From: Paracamarosporium sp. OC-R06-R3
Taxonomy: Eukaryota; Ascomycota; Dothideomycetes; Pleosporales; Didymosphaeriaceae
Assembly: GCA_019828545.1 (NCBI GenBank)
Contig: JACVRA010000128.1
Location: forward strand, 496,001-560,000
Reading direction: 5' to 3'
DNA length: 64,000 nt
Shown here: in pieces, positions 12,860 through 25,100 of the stretch
How positions within the stretch are numbered: position 1 is the first letter of the stretch
How the letters are laid out: every line of letters starts with the position of its first letter
Made by a program: the position numbers and the translations under genes
Notes under the pieces: model-generated
What the model was told of the DNA's origin: nothing
The model's database searches: none
What the model saw: only the letters and a program-made list of their open reading frames with translations

Positions 12860-15800
12860 ATGCAACACACGAGGAACCGCTCAGCTATGGAGCCTGTGGC
12901 GATCTCAGGCATGGGTAAGCATCTCCTTGAGTTTGCCATCGACTAGCTTTGTACTGACCATGAGAAGCCTGCCGGCTACCTGGAGGTGTGAACAGTCCTG
13001 ATGACCTATGGTCACTCTTGATAGACGCTCGCTCAGGTCAAGGGGAAATACCGTCGTCTCGATTCAACAAAGACGCCTTCTATCATCCAGACTCTGAAAG
13101 GGCTGGAGCCATCAACGGTGATGGCGGCTACTTTCTGCAACACGATGTCAGATCATTTGACAACCTTTTCTTTGGCATACACAACCTTGAAGCACGTTAC
13201 ATGGACCCACAGCAACGGCAATTGCTGGAGGTTGTATATGAGTGCCTCGAGAATGCGGGAGAAAGTCTAGAATCAGTATCAGGGGCGAATGTTGGCTGCT
13301 ACGTAGCTAACTTCACCTCTGACTACGTCCTTATGCAAGCACAAGACCCTGATCTTTACCACCGATACAGTGCTACTGGATTTGGTCCAACTATATTGGC
13401 TAACCGGATTAGCCATGTCTTCAACCTGAAGGGACCTAGCTTCGTCCTTGATACTGCTTGCTCGTCTTCATTGTACGCACTCCACATGGCATGTGCGGCC
13501 TTGAACGCAGGCGAATGCGATGCAGCGATTGTTGCGGGTGCCAACCTTGTCCAATCGCCTGAGGTGTTTGTAGCTATGGCAAAAGCTGGAGTACTGTCGT
13601 CAACTTCAGCATCACATACCTTCGACGTCTCAGCGGACGGTTATGGACGAGGTGAGGGTGTTGCGGCCTTGTATCTGAGGAGATTAGACGATGTAATGTC
13701 AGAGCGTGGCCCTGTCCGATCCATAATACGAGGGACTGCGGTGAACAGGTAAATCGTCCCTAGTTTGGACTTACATTACATGCTGATAAGGAAAACAGCA
13801 ATGGACATACACCAGGGATTACGCTGCCAGGAGTCGTAGGGCAAGAAGATGTCATAAGGAAAGCATATGCTAGCGCACGATTAGACTTGAAAAACACAGC
13901 CTACGTAGAGGTAAGTGCGATACATACAATGACACAAATGCCTGCTAATTAGCATGTAGGCACATGGCACGGGTACACCGGTGGGCGACCCGATCGAACT
14001 CAATGCCCTCGCAAATGCCTTCTCGACACCTTCCCGAGATACCCTACTCGTCGGCTCGAACAAGCCTAATGTAGGCCACGGCGAGGCAGTGAGTGGTCTT
14101 ACCAGTATCATAAAAGCCACTCTGGCACTAGAGCATAAGATAATACCTCCTACCAGAGGTATCCAGAGGTTAAGCCCAGAGCTCAAGCTGGAGGAGCGAA
14201 ACATCGAAATCGTCCAGCAAGCTCTTCCTTGGCCAGCAGCATACTGTGAGCGCATCAGTGTCAACGCCTTTGGCTACGGAGGCGCAAATGCTCATGCCAT
14301 CGTCGATTCTGCAACACCACTCACAACTGAGAACGAAGCGCTGCACTCCAGCACTAGCGAAACCATATCTGTGCTGCTTCCGGTTAGCGCACATCATCCT
14401 GAATCGTTGACCGCGAACATGGGAGCTATTTCGAGACTGAAGCTATCAAGACCTGAATTGTTCGACGTTGCTCACACGTTGAGTAAGCGGTCTCGCCTAG
14501 CTCATGGAGGCTTCATGATCGGCACATCGACCGACACTGGCGTATCCTTTTCTCAGATCACCGCTTCTACGGTCCAACCATCCGGGTCAAGCCTCGCATT
14601 TGTCTTTACTGGACAAGGTGCGCAATGGGCGGGCATGGGACGTGAGCTTCTGGAACGATTCTCAAGATACAGAGATGTCATAGACGACCTTGATGTTCGA
14701 TTACGTTCCTTAACTAATGCGCCGTCCTGGACTATCAAGGAGACACTCCTGGAAGACGCTCAAGTCGGGTCTATATACAAAGCGGACCGCTCGCAAACCA
14801 TTTGTACTGCCGTGCAAGTCGCGCTCGTGGAACTTCTAAGAGACTGGGGCGTTCAGCCATCTGCTGTGGTTGGCCATTCATCGGGAGAGATAGGTGCGGC
14901 ATTTGCGGCAGGGCACATATCTGCGCACGAGGCTCTGGCTATCGCATACTATAGAGGTTTCGTTTCTCAGAAGATTCCAGTTGAGGGAGCTATGCTGGCA
15001 GTTGGGTTGAGCGCCGACTTCGCGAACGAACTTCTAGTGAGTTTGGGAGTACAGGACTCAGCTAGGGTCGCTTGTGTCAACTCTCCAGAGAGCACAACCG
15101 TCAGTGGGGAGCCTGAAGCTGTGGCGTTGATGGCCCAAGCTTTGACGGATCGCAGCATCTTCAACCGTTTACTGAAGACAGACGGGAAAGCTTATCACTC
15201 GCATTTGATGAAGCTTGTCGGCGAAGAGTACCAGAACCTTCTGGACGACGTGTTTGCTGAGCCCTCTTCACCTACAGCAGACACTAACGTCAAAATGTTC
15301 TCTTCCTTGACGGAACAACTAGTCACAGTCGAAGCACTCAGGACGCCAGCGTATTGGAGAGCCAATCTTGAGTCACCAGTCTTGTTTAGACAAGCTCTTG
15401 CACTCATGCTTAACACGGAATCTTACCATCTTGTCGAGATCGGTCCGCATCCGGCTCTTGGGCAACCTATTAGGGATACGATGAAGTCTGTCTCAAACGA
15501 CGAGCTAAAATATTCTTACTCCTTGTATAGAGGCAAATCAGATGAGACTTGCATGCTCCAACTCGCTGGTCAACTGTACACAGCCGGGATAGACTTGCAT
15601 CTATCTAGCATCAACAATCCCCAATCGAACCCTCAACCAGAAACTAAGCCCAGAACTCGTCTGGCTGGACTCAAGATGGTTGAGGCTGACGACTCTGGTG
15701 TGGAGGACTTGAGCGATCGAAGTGAGGGGCGCCGGACACCCGAGATCACACGTGAGCGTGCCTCCAAAGTCGAATGTGGTCCTACATCTCAATTGAGATA

Positions 15801-18800
15801 TCAACCGAAGGTCTTCAAGAGCATGCCGACTTACTCCTGGTATCACCAAGCTCCGCTGTGGGCAGAAAGTCGTCAGGGATTCGAGTTCCGTAATACTAAA
15901 TATAGGAAGCATGACCTCCTAGGTTCAAGACTCCCCGCAACTCCCGGAAGTCTGTCCATCTGGCGCAACCAGTTAAGGCTAGCGGATGCGCCTTGGATTC
16001 AACACCACAGGCTCGGTTCCACCATTGTATTCCCGGCTGCTGCGTATGTCGCAATGACTATCGAAGCTCTCCTCCAGCTCAGTGACCGCCCAAGTATTGG
16101 TTCTGTCGTCATTCGCCAGATGCATCTCATGAACATGCTTGTGTTGTCTGCAACAGAGAAAGAAGCTATTGAGCTTTCCACGGTCTTGGAGCCTGAGGAA
16201 GTGTCTCTCACTGCAACGTCTGGAATGTGGTGGCGTTTCCAAATCTCTTCTTATGCATCTGGGTCCTGCACCATCCACGCAAAGGGTAGAATTAGCCTGA
16301 AGTCTGATGCACCCGTCCTGGAGCCCAGTATCGTGTTCCCTGCTGCGTTTGCCAAGGAGGAGCAAGCTACACGAACGATGTACAATCGACTCGCTGCGCA
16401 GGGTCTATCCTTCGGACCACTCTTCCAGTCCATGAAGAGTATATCCACAGACCGACATCGGAAGTTGGCTTTTGCTGGCGCTGATATCAATTTCCGGGAC
16501 GGTGGTGACCCGAGCACGACTGGGTACTCCGCCTACGTGACGCACCCAATCACCATTGACTCACTTCTCCAGACCGCTATTGTAGCATCCTGCAAAGGTG
16601 TCAGTAGCGACCTCTATGGGAAAGTACCTGTTGAGATTGGCAACCTCGAGATGATCCTGAAAGGTTTGCCGTCGTCGTCCGAACTTTGTTCGATTCGTGC
16701 ATCGTCGACAAGCGTGGGTTTCGATGCTGTTCTGCTCGCTGGCGAACTTCAAGATCAATTCGGTCGTATAGTGCTCAAGACAACAGAGGTCCGAGCGATC
16801 AATTACAGAGAAACCTCTCTAGCGCCGAAATCTACACTGCAGCGCAATCCCGCGCTAAGAATTCTCTGGAAACCCGACATTACGACGCTTACTTCCTCTT
16901 CATCTGAAACCTTACAGGACTATGCTCGGAGATTCCGGGAATACCTTCCATCGGAATGGATTAAAGGCAACACTAGCACCTATGTTGCTGCTATGCTTGA
17001 CTTGCTCACGCATAAATACGGTCGCATGAACATCCTCGAGTTGGGCGAAGAGAACGACAACAGCTTTGTGGAGCTCATTAACAAGCTCAGCCTGAGCCAT
17101 GCACCGAGGAAATACAGGTCTTATAGTAGGGGTAGCATTGATGATGCTGGCATTCTCCGCATTCATGGGTCGCACACAGCGTATGCAGGCACGAACTTCG
17201 ACCTCATAGTCGTCCCCTCATCAAACACGGGCACTCGAACGCGGAAGGACATCGTTGCTGGATATCTCACTTCGAGTGGCTGGCTGGTGGCTGCTCAAGC
17301 GAACGATACAGAAGACGAAACGAACAACTCCTTGCCCAGGGTAATGTCGATTTGCTCAGAGTCTGAGAAAGAATCTGTTGTGATCGCCAGGATGGATGAC
17401 GAGTCGAACAAGCATCAAGTTTCTTATGGTAGGATCTTGCTGGTAAGTCGATAAAAAACCTCAGAGCGGTGAAAAGTGAGAAAGAGACTTACCAAGATAT
17501 AGGTTCACGAGGGCACTTTCAGTGACCTGGAAGGTGCTTTGATCTCACAACTTCGTGCCGCATTTGGCTGCTATGTTCACGAGATTCATATCGATAGTCT
17601 GACTTCAGGCGATATTCCCGCCGACTCGATCGTTGTTTCAACAATGGAGTTCTCAACGCCCTTCCTCTCTACTTTGGAACCTGGACGCAAAGTAGCCATG
17701 ACTAAGATAACGGAGACTGCGTCTGTACTGCTGTGGATCACTGGAGGAGGTCTGTTTGGTTCACGTGATCCAGAAGCTGCCACCATCCTAGGTCTTGCTA
17801 GAAGCCTTATGCTTGAACGACCTTCTCTTAAGATGCCAGTTCTCGACTTGGACAAGAAACGATGCAACATGGCGCAAGCGGCAAGGAATGTTTGCGCCAT
17901 CTTGAGCCAAGCGATCCAAGAGGCAAATCCCGATTTTGAATTCCGCGAGCACAACGGAAGCCTGTACATCAGTCGTTTCGTACCAGATGGTGCGCAAAAC
18001 ATCGCGTTCAGGCAGACACAAGACGCCGAGAGGGTGGAGACAACAATCGGCCAAGTTGGTTTTGCAAAGCTAGGCTTGAAAGCGGTGGGCCAGATTGATA
18101 CTTTGCAATTCGAACAAGGTATGATATCCGACGCTGTCAAGGCTGGATACATTAGGGTCGAGGTCCAAGCAGTTGGCTTGAACGCGAAAGATCTCTATGC
18201 GCTCAGCGATAAAATCAACATCAAGAACGCAACATGCGGCCTAGAATTCAGTGGCACTGTTACGGCTATTGGATCACCCGAGTCATCTCTGGCTATAGGA
18301 GATCGAGTTGTGGTGATGGCGCCGCATCACTTTGCTACCCATGAAGATGTCCCCGAGTGGGCTTGCTGCAAGCTGAAAGCGACCGAAAACTTTGAAACCA
18401 TGTCAACAATTCCTTTGGTATTTTCCACAGCCCTTTACGCTCTCGAGCAGCGAGCTAGGCTTGAAGACGGGCAGTCCGTATTGATACACTCAGGTGCTGG
18501 TGGGTTGGGAATCGCTGCAATCCAGGTCGCTTGTATGCTAGGCGCCGAGGTCTACACTACAGTCGGAACCGAAGAAAAGCGCCAGTTCCTAACGGAGCAT
18601 TTCAACATCCCGGCCGATCATATCTTCGATTCCCATAGCACCTCTTTTGCGGAAGAGCTATTGCAGGCCACTTCCGGAAGGGGCGTGGACATTGTCCTCA
18701 ACTCGTTGACTGGCGATCTTCTCCACGAGAGTTGGGAAGTCCTCGCACCTTTTGGTGTCTTCGTGGAAGTCGGTAAACGTGACATCTTGGACAGTGGTAG

Positions 18801-20396
18801 CCTCAACATGCGCGTGTTTGAGCGAGCAGCCACTTTCACGGCTTTTGACCTGACAGATCTTTACTGGTCGACGTCGGCCGCGAAGCACCGGACCTGGTCA
18901 AGGTGAGATAATCAATGAACCCCCTTAATTTCTTGCTGACCTCATCACAGACTCCTCCAACGTACAATTAATCTCATCAGAAGTGGTCAGCTCAAGACTA
19001 TCTCACCTCTCAAGGTATTCCCTGCTTCTGAAGTCGTTCAAGCTTTCCGTCACTTCGCCTCTGGCAAGCGAATCGGCAAAGTGGCAGTGTCTTTGGCAAA
19101 GAATCTTACTATACCGGTATGGTTGATGATCTAAATTGAAGCCCACCCAACTGACTTTCGCAGGCCGTTCCTTTTAAATACCGTACCAGGTTCAGCCCTA
19201 ACAAATCGTACCTCCTTGTCGGCTGTTTGGGGGGTCTGGGGCGAAGCATCTCTCGCTGGATGTTCCTTTTGGGCGCCCGCCATTTCACGTTCATCGGCCG
19301 ATCTGGAATTGACAAGCCTTCAGCAGCAAGACTGGTGGAGGATCTGACCGCTGCAGGTGCTACAGTTACCGTGTGCAGAGGCAGTGTCGCAAACTCGGAA
19401 GTAGTGCGAAAGGCTGTTGATGAGTCTAGCTACGCTATTGGCGGCGTAGTCCAGGCTTCCATGGCCATACATGTCTCCCTCTTCAAGGACATGGATAACT
19501 CGACCTGGCATGCAGGGCTTGTGCAAAAGATTCAGGGAACTTGGAACCTGCACCATGCTCTGGCAAGCCGAGACGCTCAGTTGGACTTCTTCCTGATGCT
19601 GAGTTCTATCACCGGTAGCGTAGGAACAGCTACCGAAAGCAATTACTGCGCTGCCAATTCATTCCTCGATGCCTTCGGCTCTTATCGTCGGAGCCAAGGT
19701 CTTCCTGCGGTCGCGCTTGGTCTCGGTATGATCTCGGAAGTGGGCTTCCTGCACGAAAACCCTGAAACAGAAGCCGCGTTGCTACGTAAGGGGGTACATC
19801 CCTTCACTGAGGCAGAGCTTCTACAGATCATCGATATTGCGCTGACAGACTTCTCTTCCCCGCCTTCGGCGGCCGTGGACGAAGGCTTCGGGCTTGAACA
19901 CCAGATGCAGGGTCACATCCTAACAGGTCTGGAGTTGCATGGCTTCCAGAAGATTCGAGATCAAGGTTTCGTACGAGGCACAAAGGTCCTAGAAGATCCT
20001 CGCTGCACATATATTGCGGGAGCGTTTGCCGAGAATACCGAGAATTCCGAAGGAGATAGCAGCGCTGATACCGGTTTAAAGCTTCCTCAGGCTGTGAGAG
20101 TTGCGTTGGCGGAGAATGGCGATTCGAACGAGCTGAGCGAAGCACTTCTGCACGCTATCAAAGCTACCGTGGTCAAGCAGATTGCTTCTTTGTTGCTCGT
20201 TGGCGAAGACGCCCTTCACATGGATACTCTTCTTGCAGAGTTCGGGATGGAGTCTATGCTTGCGGCGGAGTTCCGGTCGGATATGTATCGCGCTTTTAAG
20301 GTCGATGTTCCTTTTGCGATCTTGCTCGAGAAGAGGACCCAGGTCCGCACGGTGGTGGAGACTATCGGACGCGTGCTCTTGCAGCAGCATCAATAA
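12860..20396 (+). CDS. highly reducing type I polyketide synthase (KS-AT-DH-psiMT-ER-KR-ACP)
   Basis: This iterative enzyme assembles and reduces a polyketide chain in the cytosol. Seven exons (12860-12914, 12968-13748, 13799-13910, 13960-17442, 17503-18902, 18951-19116, 19164-20396) total 7230 nt, 2409 residues. KS: DTACSSS with Cys about 183, EAHGTGTP (His about 318), NVGHGEA (His about 356). AT: FTGQGAQ about 530 and GHSSGE about 621. DH: HHRLGSTIVFP about 997 and TIDSLLQ with Asp about 1183. The methyltransferase region (about 1290-1477) is short and its SAM motif has become NILELGEENDN. ER: GAGGLGIAAIQ about 1808. KR: CLGGLGRS about 2018 and YCAANS about 2160. ACP: FGMESML with the phosphopantetheine Ser about 2362. 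No thioesterase is present. The expected product is a reduced, non-C-methylated chain released by another route. An in-frame stop precedes the start, and ATG 12887 is an alternative. Confidence 0.93.
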
Positions 20397-22041
20397 CTTT
20401 GTAGATAATTAATTTAATGACATGTAATACTCCAACCTTTCATCTCATCGAGAGCCCCTTTGCTGTTGCGTCAGAGAAGTTCTAACTGTCGTAATTTCCG
20501 AAGAACCTTCATGATGTTTAAGAGGAAAGACACGCGATTGCTCCAGTAAGACTGAGACGCAGGACTGCTCTATACACACGAGATTTGACGACAACTTATC
20601 AAGCCCGCAGGATCATACTGACATCTCGTTTAAGCTGATATTGTGCTCTTTTTGATGTTGGGAGTAATAGCTCACGGAGGGTCCAGCCATGTGGATGTGT
20701 CATGATGTCAACGTCCCACTAGCCCTATTTAGGATAGGCGTCTTGGCAGAAGAGTGAAGCCTCGGTCGCTCGCCCACGTGCACTCTTGCTTCCTCTTCTG
20801 ATCAGCTCCTAGTCGCTTACAATATCAGTAATGTGAGATACTGAGAACATGGCCTTGTTGATGAGGCCGTGCACAAACTATTTATATGTAACTAAGCTCC
20901 CTATGCTTGCCTCTCTTCCTGGCGAAGAGACCAATACTAGTTTGTTCGTATATTGGGTGCGAAACCTTCCACATCGCGTTCACCCTTCCACATGTCGTCA
21001 ATAAAGGTACTCTTCTTGCTTAGGAAATCTTTGAGAGAGGTATCCATCACCATACGTATATACGGGAAGAAGTCATCGGATGATGGCGCATTCGTTGAAG
21101 AGAGCGGGTTTAATATAGATGAAAGAGATATGAAGTATTACTTGAGGTTCGTTCGGTAGCCCCATTCCGCCTACAGCGCAGCATGAATCTAAGGTCCACG
21201 CTTTGCACTGCACAGTTATCTCATTTCATTGAAGACATACAAGTCGTGAACGATGCGAGGAGGAAAACCCGTCAAGCTTCATCGACGCAACGAAAGAAAT
21301 CAAGGTATCCTACCGACCGGAGAACACTAGGCTGTGAGAATTCACAGAACGCGGAATGTACAAGCTTGCAACAGCAACGCAGTAGAGAGCAGGTTGGCCA
21401 ATATTGCTCACATATCAAAAGAATGAATTTGTCAGTACATTACTAGAGCGACACATCGCAACAAAAATGTTCCACCACTGACGAATCTCGAAGGCACTGC
21501 AGAGCTATATTCTTTTTCTTTTGTTCTACCGCCAACTCCGTGTGTTTTGAGGCGCATCAGCACATCGAAGCTTCCTTGGACCAAGGACGATTGCGACACG
21601 TATCTAATTGTATATGCAGACTCGAGTGACATTCTCTGCAAGCTAGGTGTCAACGAAGAGGACAAATCGACTTCATCAGGAAGTAATTATTGCCGTAAGC
21701 CCTTTTGAGATAAAGTAAGTAGCAATACCGCTATTATGGATACGTTGCTCTGGATCATTGCAAAAGATGCATCGCTGTACTGATTTAGTTGCAATAGGAA
21801 CACCGCGGCACAGATCAAATAGCTTGCAGAGTTGTCGTTCAAGCGTCCATATTGGGCTGTTCTTTAACGAGGCTACAGTCTAGAAATTGCATTTCAGCTT
21901 AGCTCGGCGTACGAGTCGCAGCAACCAACCAGCCGATCTCCCCCTCTCTTGTCGATATCTTAGCTAGTGTTTCCGCCCATCTCTTTCCGTCTACTGGCTC
22001 TGCTGTGAGGAAGAGCTGAATGATGAACTTAGAGATGAGAT
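20397..22041. other. intergenic interval downstream of the PKS
   Basis: This interval contains the PKS 3' region and no confident gene. A plus-strand frame stays open without a stop from 21427 to 21708; it could be an exon preceded by an acceptor CAG at 21433-21435. Its residues (for example PPLTNLEGTAELYSFSF and TYLIVYADSSDILCKLG) look protein-like but match no family I know. A short upstream frame at 21183 could supply the first exon. Confidence 0.3.
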
Positions 22042-22125
22042 TCAATAGAATGAACCTAAAGAGGAGATTGAATAGGATGAGCCTAAAGTTGAGATCGAAG
22101 AGAATGAACCCAAAGGTGAGATTGA
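22018..22125 (-). repeat. 27-bp minisatellite, four units, containing the stop codon
   Basis: Read on the minus strand, units begin at 22125, 22098, 22071 and 22044 and encode variants of S-I-S-x-L-G-S-x-Y/S. In unit 4 the first codon, TCA in unit 3, is TGA and forms the stop of the large frame. Units 1-3 differ mainly at third positions. Further degenerate repeats extend upstream through the Ser-rich coding region. Confidence 0.75.
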
Positions 22126-25100
22126 ATAGGGCAATGTAGTTGAGGGACGCGAGCGAAGTGAGGATGCCCGTGAGTGAGTACGGGAGGATGAGGCTGAAGA
22201 TGAGGCTGAAGATGAGGTTGAAGATGAGGGTGAGGGCGAGCGTGAAGGAGAACGTAAAGAAATGCAAGAAGAAACTAAGGGAGAAATCAGAGGAGAATCT
22301 AAAGGGGAAACCGAAGGAGAACCTAAAGAAGAAATCGATGGAGAACCTAGAGATGGGCGTGAAGGCGAGCGTGATGACGAGCGTGGGAATGAGGGTGAAG
22401 ATGGGCCTGAAGAGGCCACCAAACGTGAAGACGGGCGCGAGTGAACTTGGAGTGGTCTTGAGGAAGCGCATGATGAAGATCCTGATGCTGGGTCGGTGGA
22501 ATGCGAGCGTACTGAAGGACTACATGGGAACGAAGAAGCGTGTGAAGATGATGGAGTGCGCCAAGGTGAGGCACTGCGCGAAAGCGAGCTTGAAGAGGAG
22601 CCTAGGGAGAGCGGGGGATCGGAAGGAGCATGCGAACGAACTGAGGATGTGCGTGAGCCTGGTTCCGAATCTGCTTCCCTTTTATCCCTCAGTGTGTTTT
22701 TCTGTTCATCTCCTCTACTCAACGGTTGATCTGCGTTTGAACTTGAATACGAGCTCGCATCTGAGGCTGATTCGCTTTTGCTCATTTCCCTCACTATAGG
22801 CGACAGCTCATGGATCCGGTGGATGGATGAACTCGAGTCCAAACTTGAACCAGAATTAGACCCCCAATGGTGGCCTTCATGTTGATCGCTGGCTGAGCTC
22901 GAGCCTAAACTTGAAACGGGGTATGACACCCAGTGCTCCTTTTGCTCTTGACCAACTGTAACTTCGAATTCATCAACCAACGTGGAGGAGGAGTCCGACT
23001 GTGCATCAGCGACGGCAGACGGACTCACAGGACTCTCAATGTTTTCAGAGAGTGAACTCTCGCTCTCTGATTCGTAGTCGTCTCCATCTGTTGAAGATTT
23101 GTTCGATTCGTCTTTCCAAGAGTTGTCTCGCTCCTTATGATCTGAACTATCGCTTTTCATATCTTCGCAGTCCGAGTTGTCTTTATCGCTATTTTCGCTT
23201 TTAGAACCAAGGTTGACGCTCCCTTTTTCACTCTCGTTGCTCTCAGTTCTATCTTCCCCAGGTGTTCTGGCGTCTATACGCCATCTTTTGCTTTCGCTAC
23301 CTTCTTCAGATCCATTTTCCTCGGATTTGTGCTCAGATTCACTTTCTTCAGATTCATCTTGAGATCCTTCGTCGTCGGATCTATCGTCGTGAGATCCTTC
23401 GCTTTCAGATCTTTCGTCTTCGGATCTATCCTCATCTTCGGGTTCGCCCTCATGTTCACTCTTCCCAGGTTCACCCTCTCCATGATCACTCTTTCCTGAT
23501 TTATTTTCTTCAGAAGTATGATTCTTGTATCCATGCTTCTCAAGTACAGCTTCATATCCATGATTTTCAGATTCATCAGATTCATCAGTATCAGATCTAT
23601 CATCATCTGATCCGGGCTTGGGTCCACTCTCAGGATCACCCTGACTAGATCCACCATCTTCATGGTAACCCTCTTTGTCGTCACTCTTGTCTACTCTACT
23701 CTTATCAAATTTGTCCTTAGACCCATCGTGGTCAGATCTATCATAGTTAGGTTCATCGCTGTCAGACCTATCGTCGTTAAACTCATCATCGTCTGACGAA
23801 TCATCGTTTGATGAACCATCGTTGGACGCATTCTCTTTAGAGTCATCGTCGGTAGATTCATCCTTAGATTCACCCTCCTCAGACTCATTTTCTTCAGGCC
23901 TGTCCTTATAATGGCTATCCTTAGACCCCCCATTCTTAGGACCATCGTTTTCGGTCTCCTGCTCAGCGTCAGTCTTCTCAGATGCATCTCCAGGTCGACT
24001 ATGATTCAAATGAGCTTTAATCTCATCGTTGGATTCACTCTTGTCCATCTTATTATCCTGATCTCTAACTTCATCTGGCCTATCTTCAGATATATCTTCT
24101 TCAGATGCATCATCCCCAGGTTTATCTCCTTCGGTCTCATCGTCCTCAGACTCTTCTCCATTAGATATACTGCTTTTACGTCTATTATTCTCAGAATCAC
24201 TATCCTTAGACTCCTCGATTCTGAATCTATTATCCTTAGCTTTGTCATCCTCAGATTCTTCGTCCTCAGATGTGTCATTCTTGGCCTCATCTTCATCAGA
24301 TTCATGATCTTCAGATCTGGAGTCTTCGGCTTCACTGTCCTCGGACTTATCGTCATTGAATTTACCTCCCCTTTGATCATCTTCTGTAGGCTTGTCTCCC
24401 TTAGATTCACCTCTTTTAAACTGATTCTTCTCCGATTGATCTTTCCCCGACATGCTTTCCTCAGGCTCTTCTTTCTCTGACTCGGCTTTCTCGGGGTTAT
24501 CCTTCTTGAGTCTTTGTTCCTTAGTCTGATCTGTCTCAGCCTCTTCTTTGAGATTGTTTTCTTCGTGCTCTTCTTCACTCTCTTCTCTAGCAGTACCTTC
24601 ATCGCTCTTCTTCTTATCCTTACCCTTAGCTAAACATTTTTTTAGGCCGCCCCTCAAAACCCTAATAGGGTCGTGGCGAGGTTTCTTAACATCGACATTT
24701 GGGTTAGGGCCAACAATGTCATTCTTTACAGCTGAGGAGTCCAGACTGGCTCGAGTGATCCGGGGTCTCGGTGCATTGCGAGGGTATAGAGCAGTTTGAG
24801 CGCCTGAAACAGCTTCAGAGTTTAGAGGTGCTGGATTTCGAGGAAAAGCATGCGCTGGAGGTGCCCGGGTTCGAGAGATGTGGGGTGTCAGAGGGGGCCT
24901 AGTAATTCGAGATGCTAGTGACAGTCGACCAATTGGAAATGCTGGAGGGGGCCGAGGAATTGCAGGTCTTGGAGGAGATCGATAGTTTGGAGGAGCTGAA
25001 AGAGGTTGATGGAATGATGGTGCTGGTGGAGGTCGATTTACCGGAGGTGCTGGAGGACGTCGATTGAATGTAGGAGGAGGCAGGGGCCGATTGGGTGCAG

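Noticed and set aside
22018..22260. Tandem repeats considered as a CRISPR array
   Set aside because: Direct coding minisatellite units without unique spacers, in a fungal genome.
22140..24602. Several long frames on both strands inside the disordered-protein region (for example 22140-22799 plus, 24006-24602 minus, 23911-24480 plus)
   Set aside because: Repetitive DNA keeps alternative frames open; the 1414-codon minus frame is by far the longest and explains them.
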